64,000 nucleotides of DNA from Alphaproteobacteria bacterium (GTDB lineage: Bacteria > Pseudomonadota > Alphaproteobacteria > UBA8366 > GCA-2717185). Positions 1 to 8,092 of this stretch are shown one piece after another. The stretch lies in contig JBBDQU010000060.1 in the NCBI GenBank assembly GCA_040905865.1, positions 1 through 64,000 on the forward strand, written 5' to 3'. The notes under the pieces were generated by a model that worked only from the letters and a program-made list of their open reading frames with translations, searched no databases and was not told the origin of the DNA. The translations under genes were made by a program, and so were the position numbers. The stretch's first letter is position 1; each line of letters starts with the position of its first letter.

Positions 1-28
1 GCACACGCCGGAGGGCGCCGGCGTGTGC
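1..28. terminator. GC-rich hairpin at window edge
   Basis: A perfect 10-bp inverted repeat (gcacacgccg at 1-10, cggcgtgtgc at 19-28) with an 8-nt loop. On the plus strand a short T run follows at 36-40. It lies downstream of the minus-strand gene ending at 72 and could end that transcript or a plus-strand gene that finishes before the window. The left flank is cut off, so a T run for the minus strand cannot be seen. Confidence 0.4.
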
Positions 29-71
29 CCGCATGCTTTTTGGGAAAATCCGGTCGGGCGCCTGTCCCGGA

Positions 72-923
72 TTAATGCATCCGGGGCGACTTCAGTCGTG
101 CCGCGCGGTTGACCGATTTCACGGTGATGTCGATCAATTCGCCGTCCCGCTGCAGGGTAAGCGGAATTTCGACGCCGGCCTCGCCGGACGACCAGATATT
201 CCGGAACATGCCGGCAAGCTCCTCCACCGGCCGACCGTTGACGCCAAGCACGAAATCCCCAACGCGGACATCCGCTTCCTGCGCAGGGCCGTCTTCAACC
301 AGCCCCGCAACGACCAGCACGTCTTCCATTTCGGTCGTCATCATGCCAAGCCAGGGACGCGGCGGCTTCTGCACTTTTCCGTAGGTCAGCATGTCGTCCA
401 TGATCGGCTTCAGGATGTCGATGGGGACGACCATATTGCCGTCGACCTGCCCCTTATCAGGCACAACCTGCTGCACGAACAGCGACCCGATCCCGCACAG
501 GCTGCCGTCACCCCCGATCAGGCCGGCGCCGCCCCAGTTCGGATGCGGCGGCGCGGTGAAAATCGCTTCTTCCAGCAGATACTCCCAGTAGCCGGCGAAT
601 TCCCGCTTGGCCTGGATCTGGGTCTTGATCGCCTGCGACCGCCCGCCATGCCCGGCGAGAATGGCGATATCGCCTTCCTTCAGATCCTTCGCGCTGCCGA
701 GCGGCATCGCCGGCAGGTTCAGGGACCCCAACGCCTGAACAAGCGCGAATCCGGTTTCCTGGTCATAGGCCAGGGCGTGGCCTTCTATGGCCCTGCCATT
801 GATATCGACAATCCAGATCGTTTCCGCTTCCGTGACCAGATAGCCGATTGTCAAAATCAGGCCGTTGTCGCGGATGACAACGCCATGTCCCGCCCGCTCC
901 GTGCCCAGCATCCGGGCCGTCAT
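72..923 (-). CDS. HtrA/S1C-like pseudo-protease with PDZ domain
   Basis: A trypsin-like HtrA core followed by a PDZ-like domain, apparently without protease activity. GLILTIGYLVT sits where HtrA proteins have ILTNxHVV, so the catalytic His is Tyr. DQETGFALVQA replaces ETDLALL, so the Asp is lost. HPNWGGAGLIGG replaces GNSGGPL, so the nucleophilic Ser is lost. The C-terminal third (PWLGM..., GDFVLGVNG) looks like PDZ. All three replacements fall in otherwise well kept motifs, so this reads as a degenerate but maintained family rather than a decaying gene. There is no signal peptide from this start. The frame stays open for 44 codons upstream, to a TAG at 1056-1058, and encodes plausible sequence (SYDLDRALSSIV), but it holds no ATG, GTG or TTG. 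The true N-terminus is therefore uncertain. A binding or scaffold role is inferred only. Confidence 0.8.
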   Translation of the reverse strand: MTARMLGTERAGHGVVIRDNGLILTIGYLVTEAETIWIVDINGRAIEGHALAYDQETGFALVQALGSLNLPAMPLGSAKDLKEGDIAILAGHGGRSQAIKTQIQAKREFAGYWEYLLEEAIFTAPPHPNWGGAGLIGGDGSLCGIGSLFVQQVVPDKGQVDGNMVVPIDILKPIMDDMLTYGKVQKPPRPWLGMMTTEMEDVLVVAGLVEDGPAQEADVRVGDFVLGVNGRPVEELAGMFRNIWSSGEAGVEIPLTLQRDGELIDITVKSVNRAARLKSPRMH

Positions 924-1209
924 AGCGTCTGCGGGAATCTGCGTCCGAACGGATACGATGGAGGAAAGCGCCCGATCGAGATCGTAGGAGACGTCCTCAG
1001 GCTTTGGCTGCGCGCTTCCCGGGATTTGCGGTGAGTTTTCGATTGTTCCAGCCCTCTAACAATTCCGTAATTTCGATAATACACTATATGGCAATTTTCC
1101 CCGAAATTTCACCTGTTTTCAATGTACACATACGTGATCGGACGATTGCGTCACCGGCATATCTGCCGGATGTGCAGACATTGTGCGGGGCAGGCCTGTA
1201 TATTCAGGT

Positions 1210-2436
1210 ATGACTGTCACGAACACACAATCGATTGTCGTCCTCGGCGCAGGCCAGGCTGGCGGCCGGGCCGTTGAAGCCATGCGCGCGGCCGGATTCG
1301 AGGGGCGGATCGATCTGGTCGGCGCGGAACCGTATCTACCCTATGAGCGTCCGCCCCTGTCGAAGGAATTGCTGGCGGGCGACCATGTCCCGTTTCAGGT
1401 GATGTTCGCCGCAGACTGGTTCGCGGACCGGAACATCAACCTCCATCTCGGGCAGTTCGCCGTTGAAATTGACCGCGCGGCGGCGCGTGTTCGGCTGGAC
1501 GACGGAACAGAGCTTCCCTATGACCGCCTTCTGTTGACCACCGGCGGTTACGCCCGAACGCTCGACATCCCCGGCGCCGGACTGCCGGAAACGCGTACGC
1601 TCCGCACCATCGACGACAGCCGCGCCATCGCCGGGCTCCTTGCGCGCCAGGGCCACATTGTCGTTGTCGGCGGCGGGTTTATCGGGCTGGAGATCGCTGC
1701 AAGCGCGCGAACCCGCGGCTGCACCGTCACGGTCCTGGAATTTGCGGACCGGCTGATGGGTCGCGCCCTGCCGATGGCGGTAGGTACGGTCTTCGCGGAA
1801 CTGCATCGGAAAAACGGCGTCGATTTGCGGCTGGGGACCGGCATCGCGCGTATCGAGGGCGCCGGCCGGGTCGAACGGGTTATCACGTCATCCGGCGACA
1901 GTCTGAACGCCGATGCGGTCGTCGTCGGCATCGGAATCGTGCCGGATACCGCACTGGCAGAGGCTGCGGGTCTTGCGGTCGATAATGGTATCACCGTTGA
2001 CGAATACTGCCGGACCTCGGATCCCGCCATCTATGCGGCAGGTGATGTCACGCAACATTTCAACCCGCTGCTGGGCCGGCATATCCGGTTGGAATCCTGG
2101 CAGAACGCACAGAATCAGGCAATTGCCGCCGCGCGGAATATATGCGGTGCGGATACACCCTTTGCCGAGATCCCCTGGTTCTGGTCGGACCAGTTCGATG
2201 TGAACCTTCAGGTCTGCGGCGTGCCGCTGTATTGGAACCGGACGGTGATGCGCGGCGATATCGTCGCCCGGGACGGCATCCTGTTCCAGCGTGACGGCGA
2301 CACGATCACCGGCGCCATCGGACTGAACCGCGCCCGCGACATGCGTATGGTCAAGCGCCTGATGACGGCAAAACGGACGCCCTCTCCGGCGGAACTGGCC
2401 GACGAGTCGGTCGGGATTCGCGACCTGCTGCGATAG
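1210..2436 (+). CDS. FAD/NAD-dependent ferredoxin reductase-type oxidoreductase
   Basis: A 408-residue flavoprotein of the rhodocoxin/putidaredoxin reductase type, which passes electrons from NAD(P)H to a small iron-sulfur protein. The N-terminal FAD motif is GAGQAGG (residues ~12-18). The family signature YLPYERPPLSKELL follows at ~45. The NAD-binding motif VVVGGGFIGLEIA lies near residue 155, and the second FAD motif AAGDVT near 280. I chose ATG 1210 because it places the FAD motif at the usual distance. An in-frame start at 1183 would add nine residues with no similarity. No ferredoxin or Rieske oxygenase gene is adjacent, so its electron partner is unknown. It converges on the MAPEG gene with a 12-bp gap. 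Confidence 0.88.
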   Translation: MTVTNTQSIVVLGAGQAGGRAVEAMRAAGFEGRIDLVGAEPYLPYERPPLSKELLAGDHVPFQVMFAADWFADRNINLHLGQFAVEIDRAAARVRLDDGTELPYDRLLLTTGGYARTLDIPGAGLPETRTLRTIDDSRAIAGLLARQGHIVVVGGGFIGLEIAASARTRGCTVTVLEFADRLMGRALPMAVGTVFAELHRKNGVDLRLGTGIARIEGAGRVERVITSSGDSLNADAVVVGIGIVPDTALAEAAGLAVDNGITVDEYCRTSDPAIYAAGDVTQHFNPLLGRHIRLESWQNAQNQAIAAARNICGADTPFAEIPWFWSDQFDVNLQVCGVPLYWNRTVMRGDIVARDGILFQRDGDTITGAIGLNRARDMRMVKRLMTAKRTPSPAELADESVGIRDLLR

Positions 2437-2448
2437 AGCACACCTGAT

Positions 2449-2970
2449 CTAATTCGTGAAAACCAGCAACAGCGTCCACGCATAGGACGCCACCGTCGGC
2501 AGGAAGGTCGCCGCGAAGCCGAAGGCGCGCGACGCCCCGGACCGGCGATAACCGATCCAGAAGCACAGACGCGCGAAGACGAAGGACACTGCCATCGCCG
2601 GGATGACGCCGAGATGGAACGATGGTAGCGCCAGCGCCAGCACGATCCAGCCGATGGCGGCCAGCACGACCTGTTCGAGCGTGTTCTGCAGACAGCGGCG
2701 GTCAATTTCCGCGTGGCTGCCGGCTGGCGGTGGCGACCCGTCAAATGTGGCGGAATCGTTGAAACGTGACATGCCAACGCGAACAATGGCGGCCAGCAGG
2801 CACAACCCCGGCAGCAACAGCCAGCCCAGCACGAAAGGCAGCCGATTGGTCGTCACAGCCGGGTCGACGGCAAGCTGTGTCGCGCCGACCCACATCACGA
2901 CGGCCGAGTAGACCGTGGCCGCGGCGATCTGGACAACGACCCGGCGCTGATCCGCCGACAGCGCGGTCAT
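2449..2970 (-). CDS. MAPEG-family membrane protein
   Basis: A 173-residue integral membrane protein with about four hydrophobic segments. It has the MAPEG-type central motif in which a polar stretch (RRCLQNTLEQ, residues ~91-100) precedes the second helix. MAPEG proteins are membrane glutathione- or lipid-active enzymes, but bacterial members such as this are mostly uncharacterised. The start ATG (2970) overlaps the stop of the upstream FMN-reductase gene as ATGA, which indicates translational coupling. I am confident of the family and not of a reaction. Confidence 0.75.
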   Translation of the reverse strand: MTALSADQRRVVVQIAAATVYSAVVMWVGATQLAVDPAVTTNRLPFVLGWLLLPGLCLLAAIVRVGMSRFNDSATFDGSPPPAGSHAEIDRRCLQNTLEQVVLAAIGWIVLALALPSFHLGVIPAMAVSFVFARLCFWIGYRRSGASRAFGFAATFLPTVASYAWTLLLVFTN

Positions 2971-3548
2971 GCGACGAGCTTTGCCGTAACGGTCGCCAGC
3001 GCCGCGCCAGCCGCCCGAACTGCCTTCTGCTGCCCTTCATCGGCCAGACTGCCATCCTCCTTGAAAGCCGATCTGGCGCCTGGCACCGTCACCTGGTTCG
3101 GCAGGACCGTCACCTGGATATTACCGAGGATCTGACGGACATGGACCAGACCCCGCAGCCCGCCCAGCGCGCCCGGCGCGGTTGCGACCAGCGCCGCCGT
3201 CTTGCCCGCGATGTATTTCAGCGCCGCATCGTCACCGGACGGACGCGACACCCAGTCGATGACATTCTTCAGCAACGGGGTGATCGAACTGTTGTATTCC
3301 GGCGCCGCGATCAGCAAGCCGTCATGTTCCGCAAAAATGCCGCGCAACCTGAGAGCGTTTTCCGGAAGACCGTTGTTCTCCTCCAGGTCGCCGTCATAGA
3401 TCGGCATCTCGTAATCGCGCAGATCCAGAAGGATAACCGCCGCCCCCGCGTCGCGCGCGCCATCGGCCGCGATGCGGATCAGTTTCTTGTTGAAGGAGCC
3501 GTCACGGGCGCTGCCCGCGAAAGCCAGAATTCGAGCCGTTCCGCCCAT
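2967..3548 (-). CDS. NADPH-dependent FMN reductase family protein
   Basis: A 193-residue flavodoxin-fold protein of the ChrR/WrbA-like NADPH:FMN reductase family. The phosphate-binding loop FAGSARDGSFNKKL is at residues 9-22, and the family motif APEYNSSITPLLKNVIDW near residue 80. Members reduce FMN, quinones, azo compounds or chromate. ATG 3548 is used because the flavin loop then begins at the usual residue ~10; the frame remains open far upstream but with unrelated sequence. Its stop overlaps the start of the MAPEG gene, so the two are very probably made together. Together they may protect against oxidised quinones or electrophiles, which is inference. Confidence 0.87.
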   Translation of the reverse strand: MGGTARILAFAGSARDGSFNKKLIRIAADGARDAGAAVILLDLRDYEMPIYDGDLEENNGLPENALRLRGIFAEHDGLLIAAPEYNSSITPLLKNVIDWVSRPSGDDAALKYIAGKTAALVATAPGALGGLRGLVHVRQILGNIQVTVLPNQVTVPGARSAFKEDGSLADEGQQKAVRAAGAALATVTAKLVA

Positions 3549-3642
3549 GTCACCGATCCTTTGTGAAAATGAGGTTATGCAGAAATTACGTATCGATACG
3601 ACGTGATACCACCAGTCGCCGCGCGGCGCACCGAATGGTTGT

Positions 3643-4035
3643 TCACTGCGGCGTGACGATCTTCCAGTAACTGTCCTTGGTCGCGATAAACCCGTCACGC
3701 AGCGTGTAGATATCCACCCCGCGAACATCGAGCGCCTGACCGGTGGCGTATTGCCCTGTTGCCCGAAATGTCCCGATGACCCGGTCCTCGCCCGCCATGA
3801 AGACCTCCGCCTCGGAGAAACGCATATCGCGGTACATCGTATCCCGCTCGGCAAGCGCCTGCCGCACCGCTTCCCGCCCGGACACGACATTGCCGTCCGG
3901 CGCATTGGGTCCGGCGGCCTGGCGCCATTCAAAATCCTCGGTGACGCAGGCCAGTATGCCGTCGATATCGGCCCGGTTGAACGCCTTCCCGAACGCCCGC
4001 ATCAGGGCCATGACGCTTTCCGGCAATGCCGCCAT
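3643..4035 (-). CDS. SnoaL-like / NTF2-fold protein
   Basis: A 130-residue single-domain protein with the cone-shaped NTF2/SnoaL pattern. The first helix has FGKAFNRADIDGILACVTEDFEW, and central strands include VRGVDIYTLRDG and KDSYWKI near the end. Such domains act as small isomerases, cyclases or hydratases, or merely bind ligands. No diagnostic catalytic residues can be assigned. It is transcribed towards the FMN-reductase gene with a 94-bp gap. Confidence 0.78.
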   Translation of the reverse strand: MAALPESVMALMRAFGKAFNRADIDGILACVTEDFEWRQAAGPNAPDGNVVSGREAVRQALAERDTMYRDMRFSEAEVFMAGEDRVIGTFRATGQYATGQALDVRGVDIYTLRDGFIATKDSYWKIVTPQ

Positions 4036-4148
4036 ACCACGCTCCCGATATTTTGCCTTTCAGTCCCTCACGCGATTATACCCATGTGCCCCTTTCGTGC
4101 TATGGGTTCCGGCATGTTTCGAATAGTTAAGATAACTGGAAAGAAGCC

Positions 4149-4922
4149 ATGCCCGATACGACAACGACAGAGACCAGCCCGACAACGAGCGAAACCATCG
4201 AATGCCTGCTGCACCGCGTCAGCGTTCGCCGATACAGCGATCAGGAAGTCACAGAAGAAACCATTGAAGCTGTCCTGAAGGCGGCCTTTCGCTCCCCGAC
4301 TTCCTCGAATATCCAGTCCTACACCGCCATCGTGGTCCGCGATCCGGAAACGAAGCAGAAACTGTCGGTACCGACCGGCAATCAGAAACACGTCGCACTG
4401 GCGCCTGTTTTCATCGCCTTCTGCGCCGATTTGCGGCGGATCGAATACGCGCTGAACCTGCATCAGCATAATCTCAACGATAACAACCTCGAAGTCGGCC
4501 TGGTGTCCAGCATTGATGCCGCCCTCGTTGGCATGTCAGCCTATCTCGCCGCGGAATCCATCGGGCTGCGCGGGCTGATGATCGGCGCCGTCCGCAACGA
4601 TCCGGAAAAAATCGCTGAAATTCTGGGGCTGCCGCAGCGGGTCTATTGCGTGTTCGGCATGTGCCTTGGCTGGCCGGCGCAGGCGCCGGACCAGAAGCCG
4701 CGCATGGATACCGGCATGACCATCCATTACGAAAAATACGACGAAAAGGCGACGGTTGCGTCCATGGAGGCGTACGACTCCGCGCTCGCGGAGCACTACA
4801 CGTCGCATGGCGTCAAGACCACGCCGGATTCATGGACCCATGACATGGACAAGAAATTCCACCCGCCGCAGCGCGACAAGCTGCGCCAGCAGCTCAAGGG
4901 ACGCGGGTTCGACTTCCGTTAA
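4149..4922 (+). CDS. Nitroreductase-family flavoprotein
   Basis: A 257-residue protein of the NfsA/FRP branch of the FMN-dependent nitroreductases. The hallmark N-terminal SVRRYSDQEVTEETIEAVLKAA (residues ~25-46) carries the FMN phosphate-binding RR and is followed by RSPTSSNIQSY. Later FMN contacts lie in GLRGLMIGAVRND and in FGMCLGWPAQ near residues 145-180. The enzymes reduce quinones and nitro-aromatics with NADPH. An AAAGAAG-like ribosome binding site precedes ATG 4149. The gene is followed after 22 bp by an EthD-type gene in the same direction, suggesting a two-gene operon. Confidence 0.88.
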   Translation: MPDTTTTETSPTTSETIECLLHRVSVRRYSDQEVTEETIEAVLKAAFRSPTSSNIQSYTAIVVRDPETKQKLSVPTGNQKHVALAPVFIAFCADLRRIEYALNLHQHNLNDNNLEVGLVSSIDAALVGMSAYLAAESIGLRGLMIGAVRNDPEKIAEILGLPQRVYCVFGMCLGWPAQAPDQKPRMDTGMTIHYEKYDEKATVASMEAYDSALAEHYTSHGVKTTPDSWTHDMDKKFHPPQRDKLRQQLKGRGFDFR

Positions 4923-4944
4923 CAATGCGACAAGGGGCTAATCT

Positions 4945-5280
4945 ATGATAAAACGCATGGGATTACTGAAACGGAAGCCGGAGTTCACTTCGGAGCAGTT
5001 CCGCGAGCACTGGCTGGAAATTCACGGCCCGCTGGGTCAGAACGTGCCCGGTGTCCGGCGCTATGTTCAGCATCATGTGGTCGGCGACGCACGCCATCCC
5101 GACCTGCCGCCGGCAGACCAGTCCTATGACGGGATCGTTGAAATGTGGTTCGATGACGAGGAGGCGATGAAGACGGCGCTGGCGACGCCGGAAGCGAAGG
5201 CCATGTTCGCCGACGGCGCACTGTTCATCGAATCCGTTACGTCATATATCGTCGAGAGCGAAGTCCTGGTGCACGAATAG
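4945..5280 (+). CDS. EthD-type dimeric alpha/beta-barrel protein
   Basis: A 111-residue EthD domain. KPEFTSEQFREHWLEIHGPL (residues 11-30) is the family hallmark, with a paired His (HH) near residue 44 and a second half rich in acidic residues (DDEEAMKTALATPEAKAMF). EthD-like proteins accompany ether, alkane or polyketide oxidation, and some are small isomerases or decyclases. Its position behind a nitroreductase suggests a joint role on an aromatic or quinone-type substrate, which is inference. A terminator hairpin follows at 5303-5342. Confidence 0.85.
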   Translation: MIKRMGLLKRKPEFTSEQFREHWLEIHGPLGQNVPGVRRYVQHHVVGDARHPDLPPADQSYDGIVEMWFDDEEAMKTALATPEAKAMFADGALFIESVTSYIVESEVLVHE

Positions 5281-5302
5281 GTCTCCTCCCGACTTGTATA
5301 AG

Positions 5303-5342
5303 AAACCGGCCCGCGCCCTTTTGACAGCAAGCGGACCGGTTT
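5303..5342. terminator. Bidirectional terminator hairpin
   Basis: Two 12-nt arms (aaaccggcccgc at 5303-5314 and gcggaccggttt at 5331-5342) pair with one mismatch around a 16-nt loop, with A and T runs at the outer ends. It lies between the convergent EthD gene (plus) and the fumarylacetoacetate-hydrolase gene (minus) and can serve both. Confidence 0.68.
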
Positions 5343-5354
5343 GTTCACAGCCGG

Positions 5355-6203
5355 TTATTCGTTGACAATCGGATTCCGCAGCACGCCGATACCGGAAATT
5401 TCGACTTCAACCGTGTCGCCATCCTTCATCCACAAGGGCGGCGTACGATAGGCGCCGACGCCGCCGGTCGTGCCGGTCACGACCACGTCGCCGGGCACCA
5501 GTTCGGTAAACGTCGTGATATAGGCCATCAGTTCCGGTACGCCGAAAACCAGGTCGTCGATGGTCGCCCGCTGCATTTCCTCGCCATTCAATCGCGTCAC
5601 CAGCGACATCACCTCCGGGTCGGGAATTTCGTCGGTGGTGACCAGCCAGGGACCGAAACTGCCGGTGCCTATAAAGCTCTTCCCCGGCATGAACTGGATC
5701 GTGTGGCGCTGCCAGTCACGGATGCTGCCGTCATTGTAACAGGCGTAGCCGGCCACGTGACCGTAGGCATCCTCCTTTGCCACATGGCGGCCCGCCTTGC
5801 CGACCACAAAGGCCATTTCGCCTTCGAAGTCGAAACATTCCGACACTTTCGGCCGGATCATCGGCTGGCCGTGACCGACCTGGGAATTGGCATAGCGCGG
5901 AAACAGCATCGGGTATTGCGGCTTGTCACGCCCCGTTTCGGCAATATGCGTCGCGTAGTTCAGCCCGACCATGATGATCTTGTCCGGTTTGCCGATGGGC
6001 GGCAGCAACGTGACATCGTCCAGCGCCGCATCCGCCGGCCGGCCGGCGGCGAAATCACGCACCGCGTCCAGCGCGTCCGCTTCCAGGACAGATTTCAGAT
6101 CCGCATGACCAAGCCCGGAAGCCCGGCCGACCTCTATGATGCCGCCGCCATCGGCGACCCCGTAGGTGTCGCCGGAGGCATCGCGATAACTGACGAGTTT
6201 CAT
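5355..6203 (-). CDS. Fumarylacetoacetate hydrolase family protein
   Basis: A 282-residue FAH-fold hydrolase or decarboxylase. A small N-terminal domain precedes the catalytic barrel, which starts near KIIMVGLNYATHI (residue ~75). Metal ligands are recognisable as ECFDFEGEMAF (E-x-E, residues ~122-132) and the Asp in YACYNDGSIRDWQ. The C-terminal PGDVVVTGTTGGVG is also typical. These Mg-dependent enzymes cleave C-C bonds of 1,3-diketo acids or decarboxylate related compounds. As the last gene of an operon with a sugar-acid-type dehydratase and an SDR, it may cleave a 2,4-diketo-3-deoxy acid (inferred). The gap to the preceding SDR gene is 9 bp. Confidence 0.9.
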   Translation of the reverse strand: MKLVSYRDASGDTYGVADGGGIIEVGRASGLGHADLKSVLEADALDAVRDFAAGRPADAALDDVTLLPPIGKPDKIIMVGLNYATHIAETGRDKPQYPMLFPRYANSQVGHGQPMIRPKVSECFDFEGEMAFVVGKAGRHVAKEDAYGHVAGYACYNDGSIRDWQRHTIQFMPGKSFIGTGSFGPWLVTTDEIPDPEVMSLVTRLNGEEMQRATIDDLVFGVPELMAYITTFTELVPGDVVVTGTTGGVGAYRTPPLWMKDGDTVEVEISGIGVLRNPIVNE

Positions 6204-6212
6204 GCGGGTTCC

Positions 6213-7004
6213 TCAGATGATGTTCTTGATCCGGCCGCCATCGACACGCCAGATCGAACCGGTGCAGTAGCCGGCCTGCTGCGAGCACATGAACGCCGCG
6301 ACACCGCCGAATTCGTCCGGATCGCCGAACCGGCCCATCGGCACGGTCGATACGCGGCGCGCCAGCGCTTCCTCGAAGGTAATGCCGAGCCGCTTGGCGT
6401 CGTTTTCCGACGACGACCGCGTCCGATCGGTCAACACGCCGCCCGGGGCGATGACATTGACGGTCACGCCGTCCCTGCCGATTTCGTTCGCCAGCGTCTT
6501 CGAATAATTCACAATTGCACCGCGAAGCGTGTTCGACAGCACCATGTTGTTGAGCGGTTCGATATTGCCGGAGGAACCGATGAACAGGACCCGGCCCCAT
6601 TTGTTTTCGATCATGCCCGGCACCAGCAGGCTGGTGATCCGGATGATGCTGACCACCATGGAATCGAACTGCTGGCGCAGCACTTCCTCCTTCAGGTCCA
6701 TCGCGAAACCCAGCGCCGGACCGCCGTGATTGTTGACCAGGATATCGACCCCGCCCAGCGCCTTCACGGCGGCATCGGCGAGCACGTTCATGTTGTCCGG
6801 ATTTGACACATCGCCGACCAGACCGACGACTTTGGCGCCGGTTTCGGCGGCGAGTTTCCTTGCGGCTTCATCGGCGCGCTCCTGGCTGGAGCTGCTCAGC
6901 GCGATGTCCACGCCTTCCTGCGCCAGCGCCCGCGCCGTCGAATAGCCGAGCCCCTTGCTGGCGCCCAGTACGAGGGCGCTTTTCCCCTTGATTCCCAGAT
7001 CCAT
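6213..7004 (-). CDS. SDR-family oxidoreductase with atypical active site
   Basis: A 263-residue short-chain dehydrogenase. The coenzyme loop GASKGLG (residues 14-20) and the NNHGG motif (~91-95) are normal, and the C-terminal region ends with a GGRIKNII tail. Where classical SDRs have YxxxK, this protein reads VLSNTLRGAIVNYSKTLA, so the catalytic Tyr and Lys are not in their standard places. I know related FabG-like proteins with a similar SN.LR pattern, so this is probably a subfamily trait and not damage. It is the fourth gene of the dehydratase operon, where a 2-keto-3-deoxy-acid dehydrogenase would fit. An alternative is a non-redox role. Confidence 0.87.
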   Translation of the reverse strand: MDLGIKGKSALVLGASKGLGYSTARALAQEGVDIALSSSSQERADEAARKLAAETGAKVVGLVGDVSNPDNMNVLADAAVKALGGVDILVNNHGGPALGFAMDLKEEVLRQQFDSMVVSIIRITSLLVPGMIENKWGRVLFIGSSGNIEPLNNMVLSNTLRGAIVNYSKTLANEIGRDGVTVNVIAPGGVLTDRTRSSSENDAKRLGITFEEALARRVSTVPMGRFGDPDEFGGVAAFMCSQQAGYCTGSIWRVDGGRIKNII

Positions 7005-7032
7005 CGGTTTCTCCCGTAAATAGTGTTATTCG

Positions 7033-7995
7033 TCACGCTGTCCGTTTTTGCGGCACATCCAGCCCGACGCCGTATAAATGGCCGAACAGTTCTTCGAGCT
7101 TTGCCACGTCTTCCTTTGGCAGCGGCGGCGCCAGAATCGACGCCAGATTGGTTTTCAGATGCTCCACATTGCCGGTACCGAACAGGATGATATCGGCGCC
7201 CGGCTCATGCCGCGCATAGCGATATGCCGCGTCGATCACGCTATCCGCGCCGCCTTCATGGATGAGAAAGTCCAGGGGATTTTCCTTGTCCGCCAGCCAT
7301 TGCGGCACCTTGCCCGCGGCCGCCAGTTCCTTCATGTCCGACTGCAGGCGTCCTTCAATACTGAAGATGCTGCGGACAACAAACATCAGCAGCGTGCCGA
7401 TCCCCTTCTCCTGTGTATAGGGGAACGCGTTGTGCCGCGCATTCTGGTGCATCATGTGGAAGCCCAACATGATCGCCTCCCAGACATCGTCCTTCGCGGC
7501 GCGCTTCAGCACCTCCTGGTTCGGATCGTTCGGCGGCGATTCGGAGAAGCCCAGGAAGCGCAGCTTGCCCTTTTCCTTTTCCTTCAGCAGCGCCGGCGCA
7601 TAGATATTCAGCGCATCGTCATACGTTTCCGGCGTGATCGCATGAAACTGGAACACATCGACATAGTCCGTGCCGAGTTCCCGCAGCGAATTCTCCAGGC
7701 TCGCGATGACCTCCTCAACCGACAGCATCCTGCCGTCCCTGCGGATTATCGATTTGGTGCCGACGTAAATCTGATCGCGCGGCATCGCCTTTATCGCCTC
7801 TCCGACGATATCTTCCGTCGTATAGTTATGCGCGGTATCGAGGTAATTGACGCCCAGGTCCATCGCCGTCCGCACCAGCGCCACCGATTCCGCCTTGCTC
7901 ATGCCGCGGTTCTTGCCAAGCCGGCTGCCGCCGCCACACCCCAGACCGGCAACGCTCACGCGCATCCCGGTTTTTCCGAAATTTGTATATTCCAT
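7033..7995 (-). CDS. Aldo/keto reductase
   Basis: A 320-residue TIM-barrel aldo/keto reductase. All four catalytic residues are visible: Asp and Tyr in NYLDTAHNYT (~50-59), Lys in YVGTKS (~80) and His in VFQFHAI (~118). The C-terminal NADPH-binding segment contains DIILFGTGNVEHLKTNL. The enzyme reduces aldehydes or oxidises sugars. It lies third in a minus-strand operon, with 28 bp before the SDR gene and 97 bp after the luciferase-like gene. In sugar-acid pathways this family supplies aldose dehydrogenase or lactaldehyde reductase activity; which one applies here is not visible. Confidence 0.9.
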   Translation of the reverse strand: MEYTNFGKTGMRVSVAGLGCGGGSRLGKNRGMSKAESVALVRTAMDLGVNYLDTAHNYTTEDIVGEAIKAMPRDQIYVGTKSIIRRDGRMLSVEEVIASLENSLRELGTDYVDVFQFHAITPETYDDALNIYAPALLKEKEKGKLRFLGFSESPPNDPNQEVLKRAAKDDVWEAIMLGFHMMHQNARHNAFPYTQEKGIGTLLMFVVRSIFSIEGRLQSDMKELAAAGKVPQWLADKENPLDFLIHEGGADSVIDAAYRYARHEPGADIILFGTGNVEHLKTNLASILAPPLPKEDVAKLEELFGHLYGVGLDVPQKRTA

Positions 7996-8092
7996 CGAAG
8001 CTCCTGATTATCGGGGATTCGCTCTGGTCACCCTTATAAGGGGGGATTCCCGACCGCGCGAGCGCGCAATCGGTGAAATAACAATAAACAGG

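Noticed and set aside
2437-2460. Short stretch gagcacacctgatct resembling an end of the hairpin repeat
   Set aside because: Too short and without a hairpin to be counted as a copy.
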